Below are positions 1-6,864 of a stretch of DNA of 37,058 nucleotides, piece after piece (position 1 is the first letter of the stretch; every line of letters begins with the position of its first letter). This DNA comes from a virus, in IMG/VR virus record IMGVR_UViG_3300048015_000034, positions 1-37,058 of that record. The stretch is one strand, 5' to 3'. Position numbers and translations under genes: made by a program. The notes beneath the pieces were generated by a model. That model was not told where the DNA came from and ran no database searches. It saw only the letters and a list, made by a program, of their open reading frames with translations.

Positions 1-215
1 TCTATAAAATAGATAATATTTATCATAATAATATTTTTATAATAAATATAAGAAAAGGAAATCCTGGAATTTTTATACCTGATGAATATAATATTGATAA
101 TAAAGTAAAAGAATTTATTATACCGCATTCATCTTATTTAAAATACATTCAAACAAATTCCCAAGAAACACATAAAAACAATTTTACACATTTTCATGAA
201 ATGGAATTACAATGA
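1..215 (+). CDS. ADP-ribosyltransferase, C-terminal part (5' end outside window)
   Basis: An open frame runs from the window edge (codons start at base 3) to a TGA at 213-215 that overlaps the next start as ATGA. The roughly 70 visible residues contain GNPGIFIPDEYN followed by KVKEFIIPHSSYLKYI. This matches the end of the two ADP-ribosyltransferases downstream, where a G-x-Y/F-V/I strand is followed by an acidic ExE-type segment and the 'ILPR/LLPN' strand. The ExE motif itself is degenerate here (K-V-K-E). I infer the C-terminus of a third member of the same family. Too short to judge activity. Confidence 0.55.
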   Translation, partial: YKIDNIYHNNIFIINIRKGNPGIFIPDEYNIDNKVKEFIIPHSSYLKYIQTNSQETHKNNFTHFHEMELQ

Positions 216-613
216 CTTCTAATACTCTAGAATTAAATCTTAATATAGATTCTCTCGATAATAATTTTAAGGTAGAAAAAATACCCGAAGAAGAAATTAT
301 AGCCAAAAGTGATTTTGAAAAAGCTAGAGGTAATATTGTTGATATCATACAAATTGGTTCTTCGGCAGTTAAAGAATTAGCCTATCTTGCCAATGTTTCT
401 CAGTCCCCAGAACATTATGAAATTTTATCTAAATTGATTAAAGATTTATCGGATACTTCCAATAAGTTAATGGAAACTCATATACAAATGGAAAAAATAA
501 ATAATAAAAAAATGAAAAAAGAAGGCGATAATAATTTTAATTTATTTTTAACTACATCACAAATTTCAGCAGCTTTAAAAAATATAGAAGGATCAATTAA
601 TGAAAAGTCTTAG
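212..613 (+). CDS. 16: Terminase small subunit, gp16-like
   Basis: A 133-residue protein directly in the gp17 cluster. The central part (residues about 35-95: DFEKARGN...SPEHYEILSKLI...LMETHIQMEKI) follows the pattern of T4 gp16, where DYxxxRxN is followed by an ADSPRHxEVFxxLM segment and a long helix ending in HKDMKDI. In T4, gp16 forms a ring that recognises DNA and regulates gp17 during headful packaging. It is slightly shorter than T4 gp16 (164 residues). The start overlaps the preceding stop (ATGA) and the end overlaps the next gene by 14 bases, so it is translationally coupled. Assignment rests on pattern similarity and position. Confidence 0.75.
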   Translation: MTSNTLELNLNIDSLDNNFKVEKIPEEEIIAKSDFEKARGNIVDIIQIGSSAVKELAYLANVSQSPEHYEILSKLIKDLSDTSNKLMETHIQMEKINNKKMKKEGDNNFNLFLTTSQISAALKNIEGSINEKS

Positions 614-1310
614 ATTAATTTTAGAAAACGAAGATAACAATATTCAGGGAGTTTCTCCTACGCAATTTAAAAAAGATTTAAAATCTAAATCATTACCAAA
701 TTACGATTGGGTACACGAAAATGCCCAAAGAAATTTAACCGGAAATATTTCACATATTAAAGGAGAAGAAAAACATGCAATTGGACGATGGACTCAACCT
801 TCTCCGGTAGGTTATAAAGAAATAAATGGACATATGAGAAATGGAAATGGTGATGAAGAAACTGATGAAATATCAAATCATTTACATAATGCTGTAAATG
901 GTCATGAATTGCCCAACGCAACTTATGCTTATCGTGGAATACATGCAAATCATTCCAGATCCTTGAATAGTTTAAGACCAGGAGATACTTTTCATTCTAG
1001 AGGATTTTCTTCGACTACTCTTGATCCTGCTAGAGCTACACATTTTGCCAAAGGTGAAGATATTATGGCTTTTCATATTCCACAAGGAAGTAAAGCATTA
1101 TATGTAAGTCATCCTAAATTAAATTCTTGGACTCCCGAAAGAGAAATGCTTTTACCTAATAATACACATTTTAAATATCATGGTCACGAAACGATAGAAG
1201 CTCCTGAACATGATTATACTGGAAGAAAAACAGGAAAAACAAGAAAATATAAACTTCATCATGTAGAAGTAATCCCTCATTCTAGAACTTCGATTCAAAT
1301 AGACAAATGA
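600..1310 (+). CDS. ADP-ribosyltransferase (R-S-E class)
   Basis: A 236-residue protein with the three hallmarks of R-S-E mono-ADP-ribosyltransferases: Arg112 in 'AYRG', the STT motif at residues 138-140 after 'RGFSS', and ExE at 180-182 ('EREMLLP'). Such enzymes move ADP-ribose from NAD+ to host proteins; T4 Alt, ModA and ModB do this to RNA polymerase and other targets. Location among packaging and head genes is compatible with an Alt-like virion-injected enzyme, but that is inference. Start chosen from GAAGGA seven bases upstream of ATG600; overlaps gp16 by 14 bases and the next gene by ATGA. The N-terminal 100 residues hold the helical NAD-binding half seen in the family. Confidence 0.75.
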   Translation: MKSLRLILENEDNNIQGVSPTQFKKDLKSKSLPNYDWVHENAQRNLTGNISHIKGEEKHAIGRWTQPSPVGYKEINGHMRNGNGDEETDEISNHLHNAVNGHELPNATYAYRGIHANHSRSLNSLRPGDTFHSRGFSSTTLDPARATHFAKGEDIMAFHIPQGSKALYVSHPKLNSWTPEREMLLPNNTHFKYHGHETIEAPEHDYTGRKTGKTRKYKLHHVEVIPHSRTSIQIDK

Positions 1311-1936
1311 TAAAATTTAAAGAATTATTTCAAAAAAAATTAAATGAAAAAAATGGAGATGAAGAAACCGATCCTCTTCATTCTTCTTTATCTAGACATT
1401 ATAAATTTAATGATAAAAATCATAAAGATAATATTTATAAATATACCACTGATTCTTATGCGGTTAATAACCATTTATGGAAAAAAAATAAGAATTTAGA
1501 AGAAACGGATGACGAAAAAGAAAATTTTAACCATCCTCTTACACCAAAAATTAATCATTTAGATTCTGCATTAAATAAGCACAAAACTCCTCATTCATTA
1601 ACTGTTTATTCTGGTACTCGGCATGATCCAAATAAATTAAAAGATGAAAATGGAATTGTCGATCATCCTTCTTATCTTTCTACCTCATTAAGTTTAGGAA
1701 TGGGCAAATCATTTGCAGAAGTACAAAAAGGTAATATTAGGCATGTTATGTGTATTAATGTTCCTAAAGATCATCCTGGGGCTTATGTTGCAAACATTTC
1801 CGATAAACCAGAGGAAAGAGAATTTATTTTACCTAGAGGAACTAGGTTAAAACATGAAGGAACTGATGTACATTCTGAAAAACATAAAATATATGGAAAT
1901 TTAAAGGTTCATTATCATAGGATGTCTATAGTTTGA
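1307..1936 (+). CDS. ADP-ribosyltransferase paralogue
   Basis: A 209-residue paralogue of the preceding gene. It shares the NGDEETD stretch near the N-terminus, an STS motif (residues 125-127, 'PSYLSTSLS') and a strong ExE at 170-172 ('EEREFILPRG'). The usual catalytic 'YRG' is replaced by 'VYSGTR', placing the only nearby arginine at 105, three residues later than expected. The enzyme may use Arg105, have shifted specificity, or be inactive. The end (TGA 1934-1936) overlaps the TTG start of the terminase gene, so the two are likely coupled. Confidence 0.7.
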   Translation: MIKFKELFQKKLNEKNGDEETDPLHSSLSRHYKFNDKNHKDNIYKYTTDSYAVNNHLWKKNKNLEETDDEKENFNHPLTPKINHLDSALNKHKTPHSLTVYSGTRHDPNKLKDENGIVDHPSYLSTSLSLGMGKSFAEVQKGNIRHVMCINVPKDHPGAYVANISDKPEEREFILPRGTRLKHEGTDVHSEKHKIYGNLKVHYHRMSIV

Positions 1937-4900
1937 CGAATACATTATTTAGTTATAGAGGTAAAGAAGGTCTAAAGAAAAGTGGTGCCAAATTAAATTG
2001 GACCAAAGAACTTATTGCGGAATATGTAAAATGTCGTGATGATGTTGTATATTTTGCAGAACATTATTTTAAAATTGTGGTAGAAAAAGGTTTTGAATTA
2101 ATAAAATTACGTGATTATCAAATAGAAATGCTTAAATCCATGCAGGAAAATAGATTTAGTTTGTTTTGTTGTGCAAGACAATCAGGTAAAACCGAGGTAT
2201 TTCGTATTTTTATTACACATTATATTCTTTTTAATGAATATAAAACTGTTGCTATTTTGGCTAACAAAGCGGAAACTGCCAGAGAAATTCTTTCTAAATT
2301 ACAATTATCCTATCAAAATCTTCCTATTTGGCTTCAATTGGCAGTCAAAGACTTTAATAAAGGTACATTTACATTAGAAAATAATTCTAGAATTATAGCA
2401 ACTTCTACTTCGAAAAACTCTGCGCGAGGATTTACGGCACATTGTGTTATACTTGACGAAGCAGCTTTCATTGAAAATTTTGATGAATTTTATTCGGCAG
2501 TTTATCCTGTAATTTCTGCTGGCGTAGAAACAAAAATTATCATGGTTTCTTGTGTTGCAGATGATACTTATATTTTTACCGATAAAGGTATAAAACAGGT
2601 AAGAGATTTTATTGATAAATCTAAACCAGAAAATCCGAATATTGGTTATGAAATTGAAAATTATTCGGTAGAAGGAAAATCAGGAATTAATCATGGAAAT
2701 ATTATGGTTAATTCTGGAAAAGCACCAACAAAAATCATAATAAGTAAATCATCCGAAATTGAATGTTCTTATAATCATAAATTATGGGCTTGTAAAAATG
2801 GAATATTTGATTGGTTTAAATCTGAAGAATTAGAAGAAGGAGACTATATTTCTGTAAAATATGGAATGAATTTATGGGGAAATAATGATTTAATAGAATT
2901 TAAAAATAAAAATAAAAAAATATGGAGAGATATAAATTATTTTCAATATCCAGAAAAAATTGATAAAAATCTATCTTATTTTCTAGGTTTATATTTAGCA
3001 AAAGGATATACAGATTCTAAAAGAGGTAGAACTATTATAACTTGTGGTGATGATATTTCAGAATCAATTACTAATATCGGATTAACTTTTACAAAACATG
3101 ATAAAGTTCATTATAATATTTCTTCTAAATATTTTACTGAATTTTTAGAAACATTAGGATTTGATACTTCCAAAAAGGCCAAGGAAAAAACTTTACCTTC
3201 TAAAATAATGGAATTATCCGAATATAATATTTGTAATTTTCTATCTGGATATTTTGATGGAGATGGATGTATTACCCAAAAAGGAAGAATTACCTTAACA
3301 TCTACTTCAGTAAAAATGATAAAACAAATAAGAATGTTACTTTTAAATTTAGGTATAAGAACACAATTATATAATCGTTTTACGGTTCCTTCTAAAAAAG
3401 TTAGAGTTTCTTCTCACGTCTGGATATTAGAAATATGTTCGTATGAAGATATTAAATTATTCTCGGAAAAAATAGGATTTAGATTAAAAAGAAAATCAGA
3501 TAGATTTATATTCAATAAACCTCCTTCCAAAAATATTACCAAGGATATTATTCCTTGGGGAAGAGAATATTTTAAAAATAAAGGTTTTGAAATAAAAGAA
3601 ACATCTGATCTAAAAAGAATTCCTCATATTTCTAGAAAAAAATGTTTAGAAATAGAAAATCTAAGACAATTTGATTCTATATTAGATGAAAAAATCTGTT
3701 GGGAAAAAATAAAAAAAATAGAAAATTCAGAAAATTATGTCTATGATTTTTCTTTAAATGATATAGAAAATGATTCTTGGTGCCATTCTGTTCTTTACAA
3801 CGGAATTGTAGGACATCAGACACCAAATTCCTTAAACCATTTTTACGATTTTTGGCAAGGAGCACAGGCGGGAACTAATGGGTTTAATCCTATATTTGTT
3901 CCTTGGTATAGAGTTCCTGGTAGAGATGAAAAATGGAAAAAACAAACACTTGAAGGTATTAATAATGATCTAGAAAAATTTGCAGTTGAATTCGAATGTT
4001 CTTTCATTGGTTCATCTTCTACTTTAATATCTGGTCATAAATTAAAACAATTAATAACTATGTATAAACAACCATTAGTAAAAGATGATAATTTAAAATT
4101 AAATATGTATGAAAGACCTATTGGTGAATTGGTAAGAATGAATGATAATGTAAAAGAAGTTTTACCACCACATAAATATTTTCTTATTGCAGATGTATCC
4201 AGAGGAAAAGGATCAGATTATTCTGCATTTTCTGTTATTGATTGTACAGAACTTCCTTATAAACAAGTTTGTACATTTAGAGACAATGAGATATCTCCTG
4301 CTGATTATGCAGAAATAATTTATAAAACAGCTACTATTTATAATGCAGCCAATGTATTAGTAGAAATTAATGATATTGGAGAACAAATTGGTTATATGTT
4401 AATGATGGAATTTGGTTATGAAAATGTTCTTTGTACAGAAACATCTTCAACAAAAGGTAAAAGAATAACTTTTGGAGGCAAAAAAGCAGACAAAGGAATT
4501 AGAACTACTAAATTTGTTAAAGCTCTTGGGTGTTCTTTTCTTAAACTTCTCATAGAACAAGATAAAATTTTAATATATGATCAAGAAACAGTCAATGAAT
4601 TAACAACATTTTCCAAGAAAAAATTATCCTATGAAGCTGAACATGGAAAACATGATGATTTAGTCATGGGTTTGGTTTTATTTGCATGGCTTACGGATCA
4701 AAATTATTTTAAAGAATTTACTGAAATTAATACTATTATGTCTTTTCGAGAAAATAACGAAGAAGACATTAATAATAAATTAACACCATTTGGATTTATT
4801 CATGGAATTTTAGGACCACCAAAAAAATATAAAGAATATTATGAAATTCATAATATGAATATTCCATTCAGAGAATTTGTGGAAGAAGTTGAAATTGGTA

Positions 4901-4959
4901 GAAGAGAAATATTTGATAATGTAGTTTGGGAATATGCGGAATATAATCCCAGATATTAA
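1933..4959 (+). CDS. 17: Terminase large subunit, gp17-like, interrupted by an intein
   Basis: The packaging motor: an N-terminal ATPase and a C-terminal headful nuclease. Walker A is ARQSGKT at residues 81-87 and Walker B VILDEA at 172-177. The RNase H-like nuclease is visible as 'LIADVSRGKGSDYSAF', 'VEINDIGEQIGYML' and 'GKHDDLVMGLVLFAW', which align with the three acidic positions of T4 gp17. A 423-residue intein (residues 207-629) splits the ATPase domain at the MVS|TPNSLNHFYD junction (T4: TTTPNGLNHFYD). The spliced protein would be 585 residues, close to T4 gp17 (610). Start is TTG at 1933, overlapping the previous TGA; AGGA at 1918-1921 is the likely RBS. Confidence 0.95.
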   Translation: MTNTLFSYRGKEGLKKSGAKLNWTKELIAEYVKCRDDVVYFAEHYFKIVVEKGFELIKLRDYQIEMLKSMQENRFSLFCCARQSGKTEVFRIFITHYILFNEYKTVAILANKAETAREILSKLQLSYQNLPIWLQLAVKDFNKGTFTLENNSRIIATSTSKNSARGFTAHCVILDEAAFIENFDEFYSAVYPVISAGVETKIIMVSCVADDTYIFTDKGIKQVRDFIDKSKPENPNIGYEIENYSVEGKSGINHGNIMVNSGKAPTKIIISKSSEIECSYNHKLWACKNGIFDWFKSEELEEGDYISVKYGMNLWGNNDLIEFKNKNKKIWRDINYFQYPEKIDKNLSYFLGLYLAKGYTDSKRGRTIITCGDDISESITNIGLTFTKHDKVHYNISSKYFTEFLETLGFDTSKKAKEKTLPSKIMELSEYNICNFLSGYFDGDGCITQKGRITLTSTSVKMIKQIRMLLLNLGIRTQLYNRFTVPSKKVRVSSHVWILEICSYEDIKLFSEKIGFRLKRKSDRFIFNKPPSKNITKDIIPWGREYFKNKGFEIKETSDLKRIPHISRKKCLEIENLRQFDSILDEKICWEKIKKIENSENYVYDFSLNDIENDSWCHSVLYNGIVGHQTPNSLNHFYDFWQGAQAGTNGFNPIFVPWYRVPGRDEKWKKQTLEGINNDLEKFAVEFECSFIGSSSTLISGHKLKQLITMYKQPLVKDDNLKLNMYERPIGELVRMNDNVKEVLPPHKYFLIADVSRGKGSDYSAFSVIDCTELPYKQVCTFRDNEISPADYAEIIYKTATIYNAANVLVEINDIGEQIGYMLMMEFGYENVLCTETSSTKGKRITFGGKKADKGIRTTKFVKALGCSFLKLLIEQDKILIYDQETVNELTTFSKKKLSYEAEHGKHDDLVMGLVLFAWLTDQNYFKEFTEINTIMSFRENNEEDINNKLTPFGFIHGILGPPKKYKEYYEIHNMNIPFREFVEEVEIGRREIFDNVVWEYAEYNPRY
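2551..3819 (+). other. Intein with LAGLIDADG endonuclease in the terminase gene
   Basis: Residues 207-629 of the terminase precursor. It begins with Cys1 in CVADDTYIFTDKG (block A) and has a block B-like CSYNHKLWA. It ends ...NGIVGHQ followed by Thr+1 of the host protein. Two LAGLIDADG motifs sit in the middle, FLGLYLAKGYT and FLSGYFDGDGCI, so it encodes a homing endonuclease. The C-terminal Gln in place of Asn, with Thr as +1 nucleophile, is an uncommon but known combination. Removing it restores a contiguous gp17 ATPase motif, which is the best evidence for the boundaries. Confidence 0.92.
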
Positions 4960-4980
4960 AAATAAAAAATAAAAAAAAAT

Positions 4981-5024
4981 ATAAAAACTTTCACCTACTT
5001 AAGGAAATTTTTGAAAGTTTTTAT
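4981..5024 (-). terminator. Hairpin terminator, best read on the minus strand
   Basis: A 12-bp stem (4981-4992 with 5013-5024, core AAAAACTTTC/GAAAGTTTTT) encloses a 20-base loop. On the minus strand it is followed by a long T-rich run (complement of 4965-4980), the normal layout of an intrinsic terminator. On the + strand no T run follows except the stem itself. The stem is AT-rich, so strength is uncertain. It would end minus-strand transcription before it enters the terminase gene antisense. Confidence 0.5.
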
Positions 5025-5026
5025 AT

Positions 5027-5215
5027 AAGAGATGGTTCCTATTATCTGACATTTTAAGGAACATTCTACTTGTCAATGAGCTAGTCAGTCTTTCGCCATT
5101 GACCAAAGAATTCTTCACAGAACCTTGGCATCTCTTAAGGAAGCATTCTGTCACGTTAGCCTCTATTTTAGGCTTCTTAAATTCCCTGACAGATGGGCGA
5201 TAGCTAGACACTATC
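5027..5215 (-). ncRNA. Candidate structured RNA, unknown class
   Basis: This stretch is visibly richer in G and C than its surroundings and holds nested, exactly paired helices: 5027-5034 with 5129-5136 (AAGAGATG/CATCTCTT), enclosing 5035-5040 with 5057-5062 and 5072-5078 with 5097-5103 (GTCAATG/CATTGAC). Then come 5148-5153 with 5187-5192, enclosing 5158-5162 with 5170-5174, and finally 5199-5203 with 5211-5215. The minus strand is favoured because a terminator-like hairpin with a T run follows at 4981-5024. A 70-codon GTG frame (5211 to 4999, minus) also crosses it but has no family resemblance. No group I intron core or known RNA class recognised. Confidence 0.4.
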
Positions 5216-5528
5216 CTTTTTCCACATGCTTCATTAAGAGAGAACAGTTATATAAAGGATGTTCAGCCTTTAGTAAATCTTTTTTAACGAGGGGTTACAA
5301 TTCATCCTCACATGATAGGGTCTACATTTTAGTCTCCTGGGTTAATATCCTGATTTTTATCCTTTCAAAAACCAGTAAAAAACTTGTTTATTATTCCAAT
5401 ATATAATTTTATATTTTTGCCATTTATGAGTATCTAGGAAAAATTAAACCATGATAACCTCATATTTATTTAGGTTAATCTGCTAGATTTTAGTTTGTTC
5501 TCTCTTGAACGTCCTATTTATCTCACAT
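5216..5528. other. Coding gap, 313 bases, no confident gene
   Basis: No convincing coding frame. Read on the minus strand it holds short hairpins (CTTGAA/TTCAAG at the 5500s, AACCT/AGGTT near 5456-5476, AAAGG/CCTTT near 5255-5272). It also has an AGGAG-like site followed by an ATG that is immediately followed by TAG (near 5324). The part up to about 5340 keeps the raised GC of the adjacent RNA candidate and may be its 5' region; beyond that it returns to AT-rich sequence. Confidence 0.4.
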
Positions 5529-5903
5529 TCAAGTTTCTAAGTCAACACCTTTTTCCTTAAAAACTTCAAAATAAATGTCTATATCATCATTAGAAATATA
5601 ATCTTTTAGATATAAATCTTCCATTTTTCTTCTTTTTTGTTCAAGATAATTAATATCTCTAATAATATTTCTCATAGAAAAATTTAAAACTAATATATTT
5701 TTTAGATGATAAAAAGTTTTGGAAAAATTTTCTCCAAATAAATCTTCTAAAGAATGTAGATATTCTTCTTTAGTTTTTTTGGAATTATAAGCATATCTTG
5801 CATCATTTTCCCAACGAAAAAATTCTTCTATTTTTGTAAACTCACAAGTATTAAGAAAATATTGTGCTTCTTGACCTTGTACTATTAAATTTCCATTTTT
5901 CAT
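5529..5903 (-). CDS. Hypothetical protein coupled to the GIY-YIG endonuclease gene
   Basis: A 124-residue, charged, mostly helical protein (EEFFRWENDARYAYNSKK, then KRRKMEDLYLKDYISNDD). It starts inside the stop of the upstream endonuclease gene (ATGA at 5900-5903), so the two are co-translated. No signal peptide, membrane segment or family recognised. Its pairing with a homing endonuclease suggests it arrived with that element or was placed next to it by insertion. Confidence 0.6.
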   Translation of the reverse strand: MKNGNLIVQGQEAQYFLNTCEFTKIEEFFRWENDARYAYNSKKTKEEYLHSLEDLFGENFSKTFYHLKNILVLNFSMRNIIRDINYLEQKRRKMEDLYLKDYISNDDIDIYFEVFKEKGVDLET

Positions 5904-6712
5904 TTTAGTCTTCCTTTTATAAAACCATTATTAATATAATTTTCAAATTCTTCTTTTTTGATAATTTTTGTTACTATCTCATTATTAATCTGAATTCTCC
6001 CTTTTATAGAATTTTCAGGATTAAATTTCTTTTCTTTCATTGTTATTCCTTTTCTATAACCCAATGAAATATAAAAATCAAGCATTTCTTCATCTACTTG
6101 GGTATTATGTACCCCATTGGTTATTCTAATTTTTCCAAATAAAGGATTTTTAGAACCAGATAATTTTCCTTTATTAGCCTGAGAAATTTTATTTTTAGTT
6201 TCTTGGGAATGTGGAATATCTTTATTATAAGCTGGTTTACCAAAAAAAGGATGATTTTTCCCTACCATAAGTCCCATATGTGCTTCTGATTTCTTTTTTC
6301 TGGTTTCTTTGGATTCTTTTTTTCCATATTTAGGATGATTTTCACCAAATTGTCCTTTTAGTCCACCGATTTTTCCAAAATTAGGATTCGTATTACCAAA
6401 CATTTCTCTTCCAAAAAATCCATTAGGTGCAGCCAAAGACATATTAATATAGTTTTCAGATTTTACTACATCACAACCGATTTGTAATTCATATTCTGAT
6501 TGTAATGCTTCCTCACGAGTTTCGAATTCCTTGATTATTTCACTTTTGAATAATTCAGGATGCTCTTTTAATTCAGATTTCCAAATATCTTTATATTTCA
6601 TAGATTTTACACTTCCATGATACCCATTTTTTATTTTTTCCATGGAAGTAGAACCAAGATACCACTTAGGTAATTTATCTCCTGAATAAGTTGTTAAATA
6701 CGTACAATACAT
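5900..6712 (-). CDS. GIY-YIG homing endonuclease with NUMOD3-like repeats
   Basis: A 270-residue free-standing endonuclease. The N-terminus has the GIY-YIG core as TYLTTYSGD...WYLGSTS, with a downstream helix including E(A/E)L and ELQIG. The middle carries several NUMOD3-type DNA-binding repeats of the form N(P/H)xF/YGK (residues about 107-195). The end has two copies of a module with 'GVHNTQVDEEMLDFYISLGY' and 'YINNGFIKGR'. It lies convergently between terminase and sheath genes, typical of Seg-like elements in T4-type phages. RBS AAAGGAAA precedes ATG6712. Confidence 0.88.
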   Translation of the reverse strand: MYCTYLTTYSGDKLPKWYLGSTSMEKIKNGYHGSVKSMKYKDIWKSELKEHPELFKSEIIKEFETREEALQSEYELQIGCDVVKSENYINMSLAAPNGFFGREMFGNTNPNFGKIGGLKGQFGENHPKYGKKESKETRKKKSEAHMGLMVGKNHPFFGKPAYNKDIPHSQETKNKISQANKGKLSGSKNPLFGKIRITNGVHNTQVDEEMLDFYISLGYRKGITMKEKKFNPENSIKGRIQINNEIVTKIIKKEEFENYINNGFIKGRLK

Positions 6713-6750
6713 TTAATTATTATTTTTCCTTTCTTTTTTTAATATTGGTA

Positions 6751-6779
6751 ATCTAACTTCGTAAATGAAAATGAGTCAA
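6751..6779 (-). promoter_or_regulatory. Putative sigma70 promoter for the minus-strand endonuclease
   Basis: On the minus strand, TTGACT (6779-6774), 17 bases, then TTAGAT (6756-6751). The -35 is strong and sits in the same CTTGAC context as the other accessory-gene promoters in the window; the -10 is weak. It is about 40 bases upstream of ATG6712. Confidence 0.4.
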
Positions 6780-6808
6780 GAAAAATTCCCATAATTCTAA
6801 AAATCCTA

Positions 6809-6820
6809 TAATAATAAATA
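6809..6820 (+). promoter_or_regulatory. T4-type late promoter box before the sheath gene
   Basis: TAATAATAAATA 45 bases upstream of the sheath start. It belongs to a set of AATAATAAATA boxes found before virion genes in this window, resembling the T4 late promoter TATAAATA read by the gp55 sigma factor. Confidence 0.5.
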
Positions 6821-6864
6821 ATTTAGAAAACAATTAGAATTATTAGAAGGAGTTATATCAAACC

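Noticed and set aside
4999-5211. 70-codon minus-strand frame starting with GTG
   Set aside because: No RBS at the proper distance and no recognisable family. The stretch is better explained by paired RNA helices, though I keep it as the alternative to the ncRNA call.
5027-5340. Group I intron in the terminase-sheath gap
   Set aside because: No P, Q, R, S core sequences and no flanking split gene; terminase ends normally at 4959.
5125-5406. 93-codon + strand frame
   Set aside because: No RBS, hydrophobic and Cys/Ser-rich composition unlike phage proteins; it crosses the RNA candidate and its end lies in AT-rich non-coding sequence.
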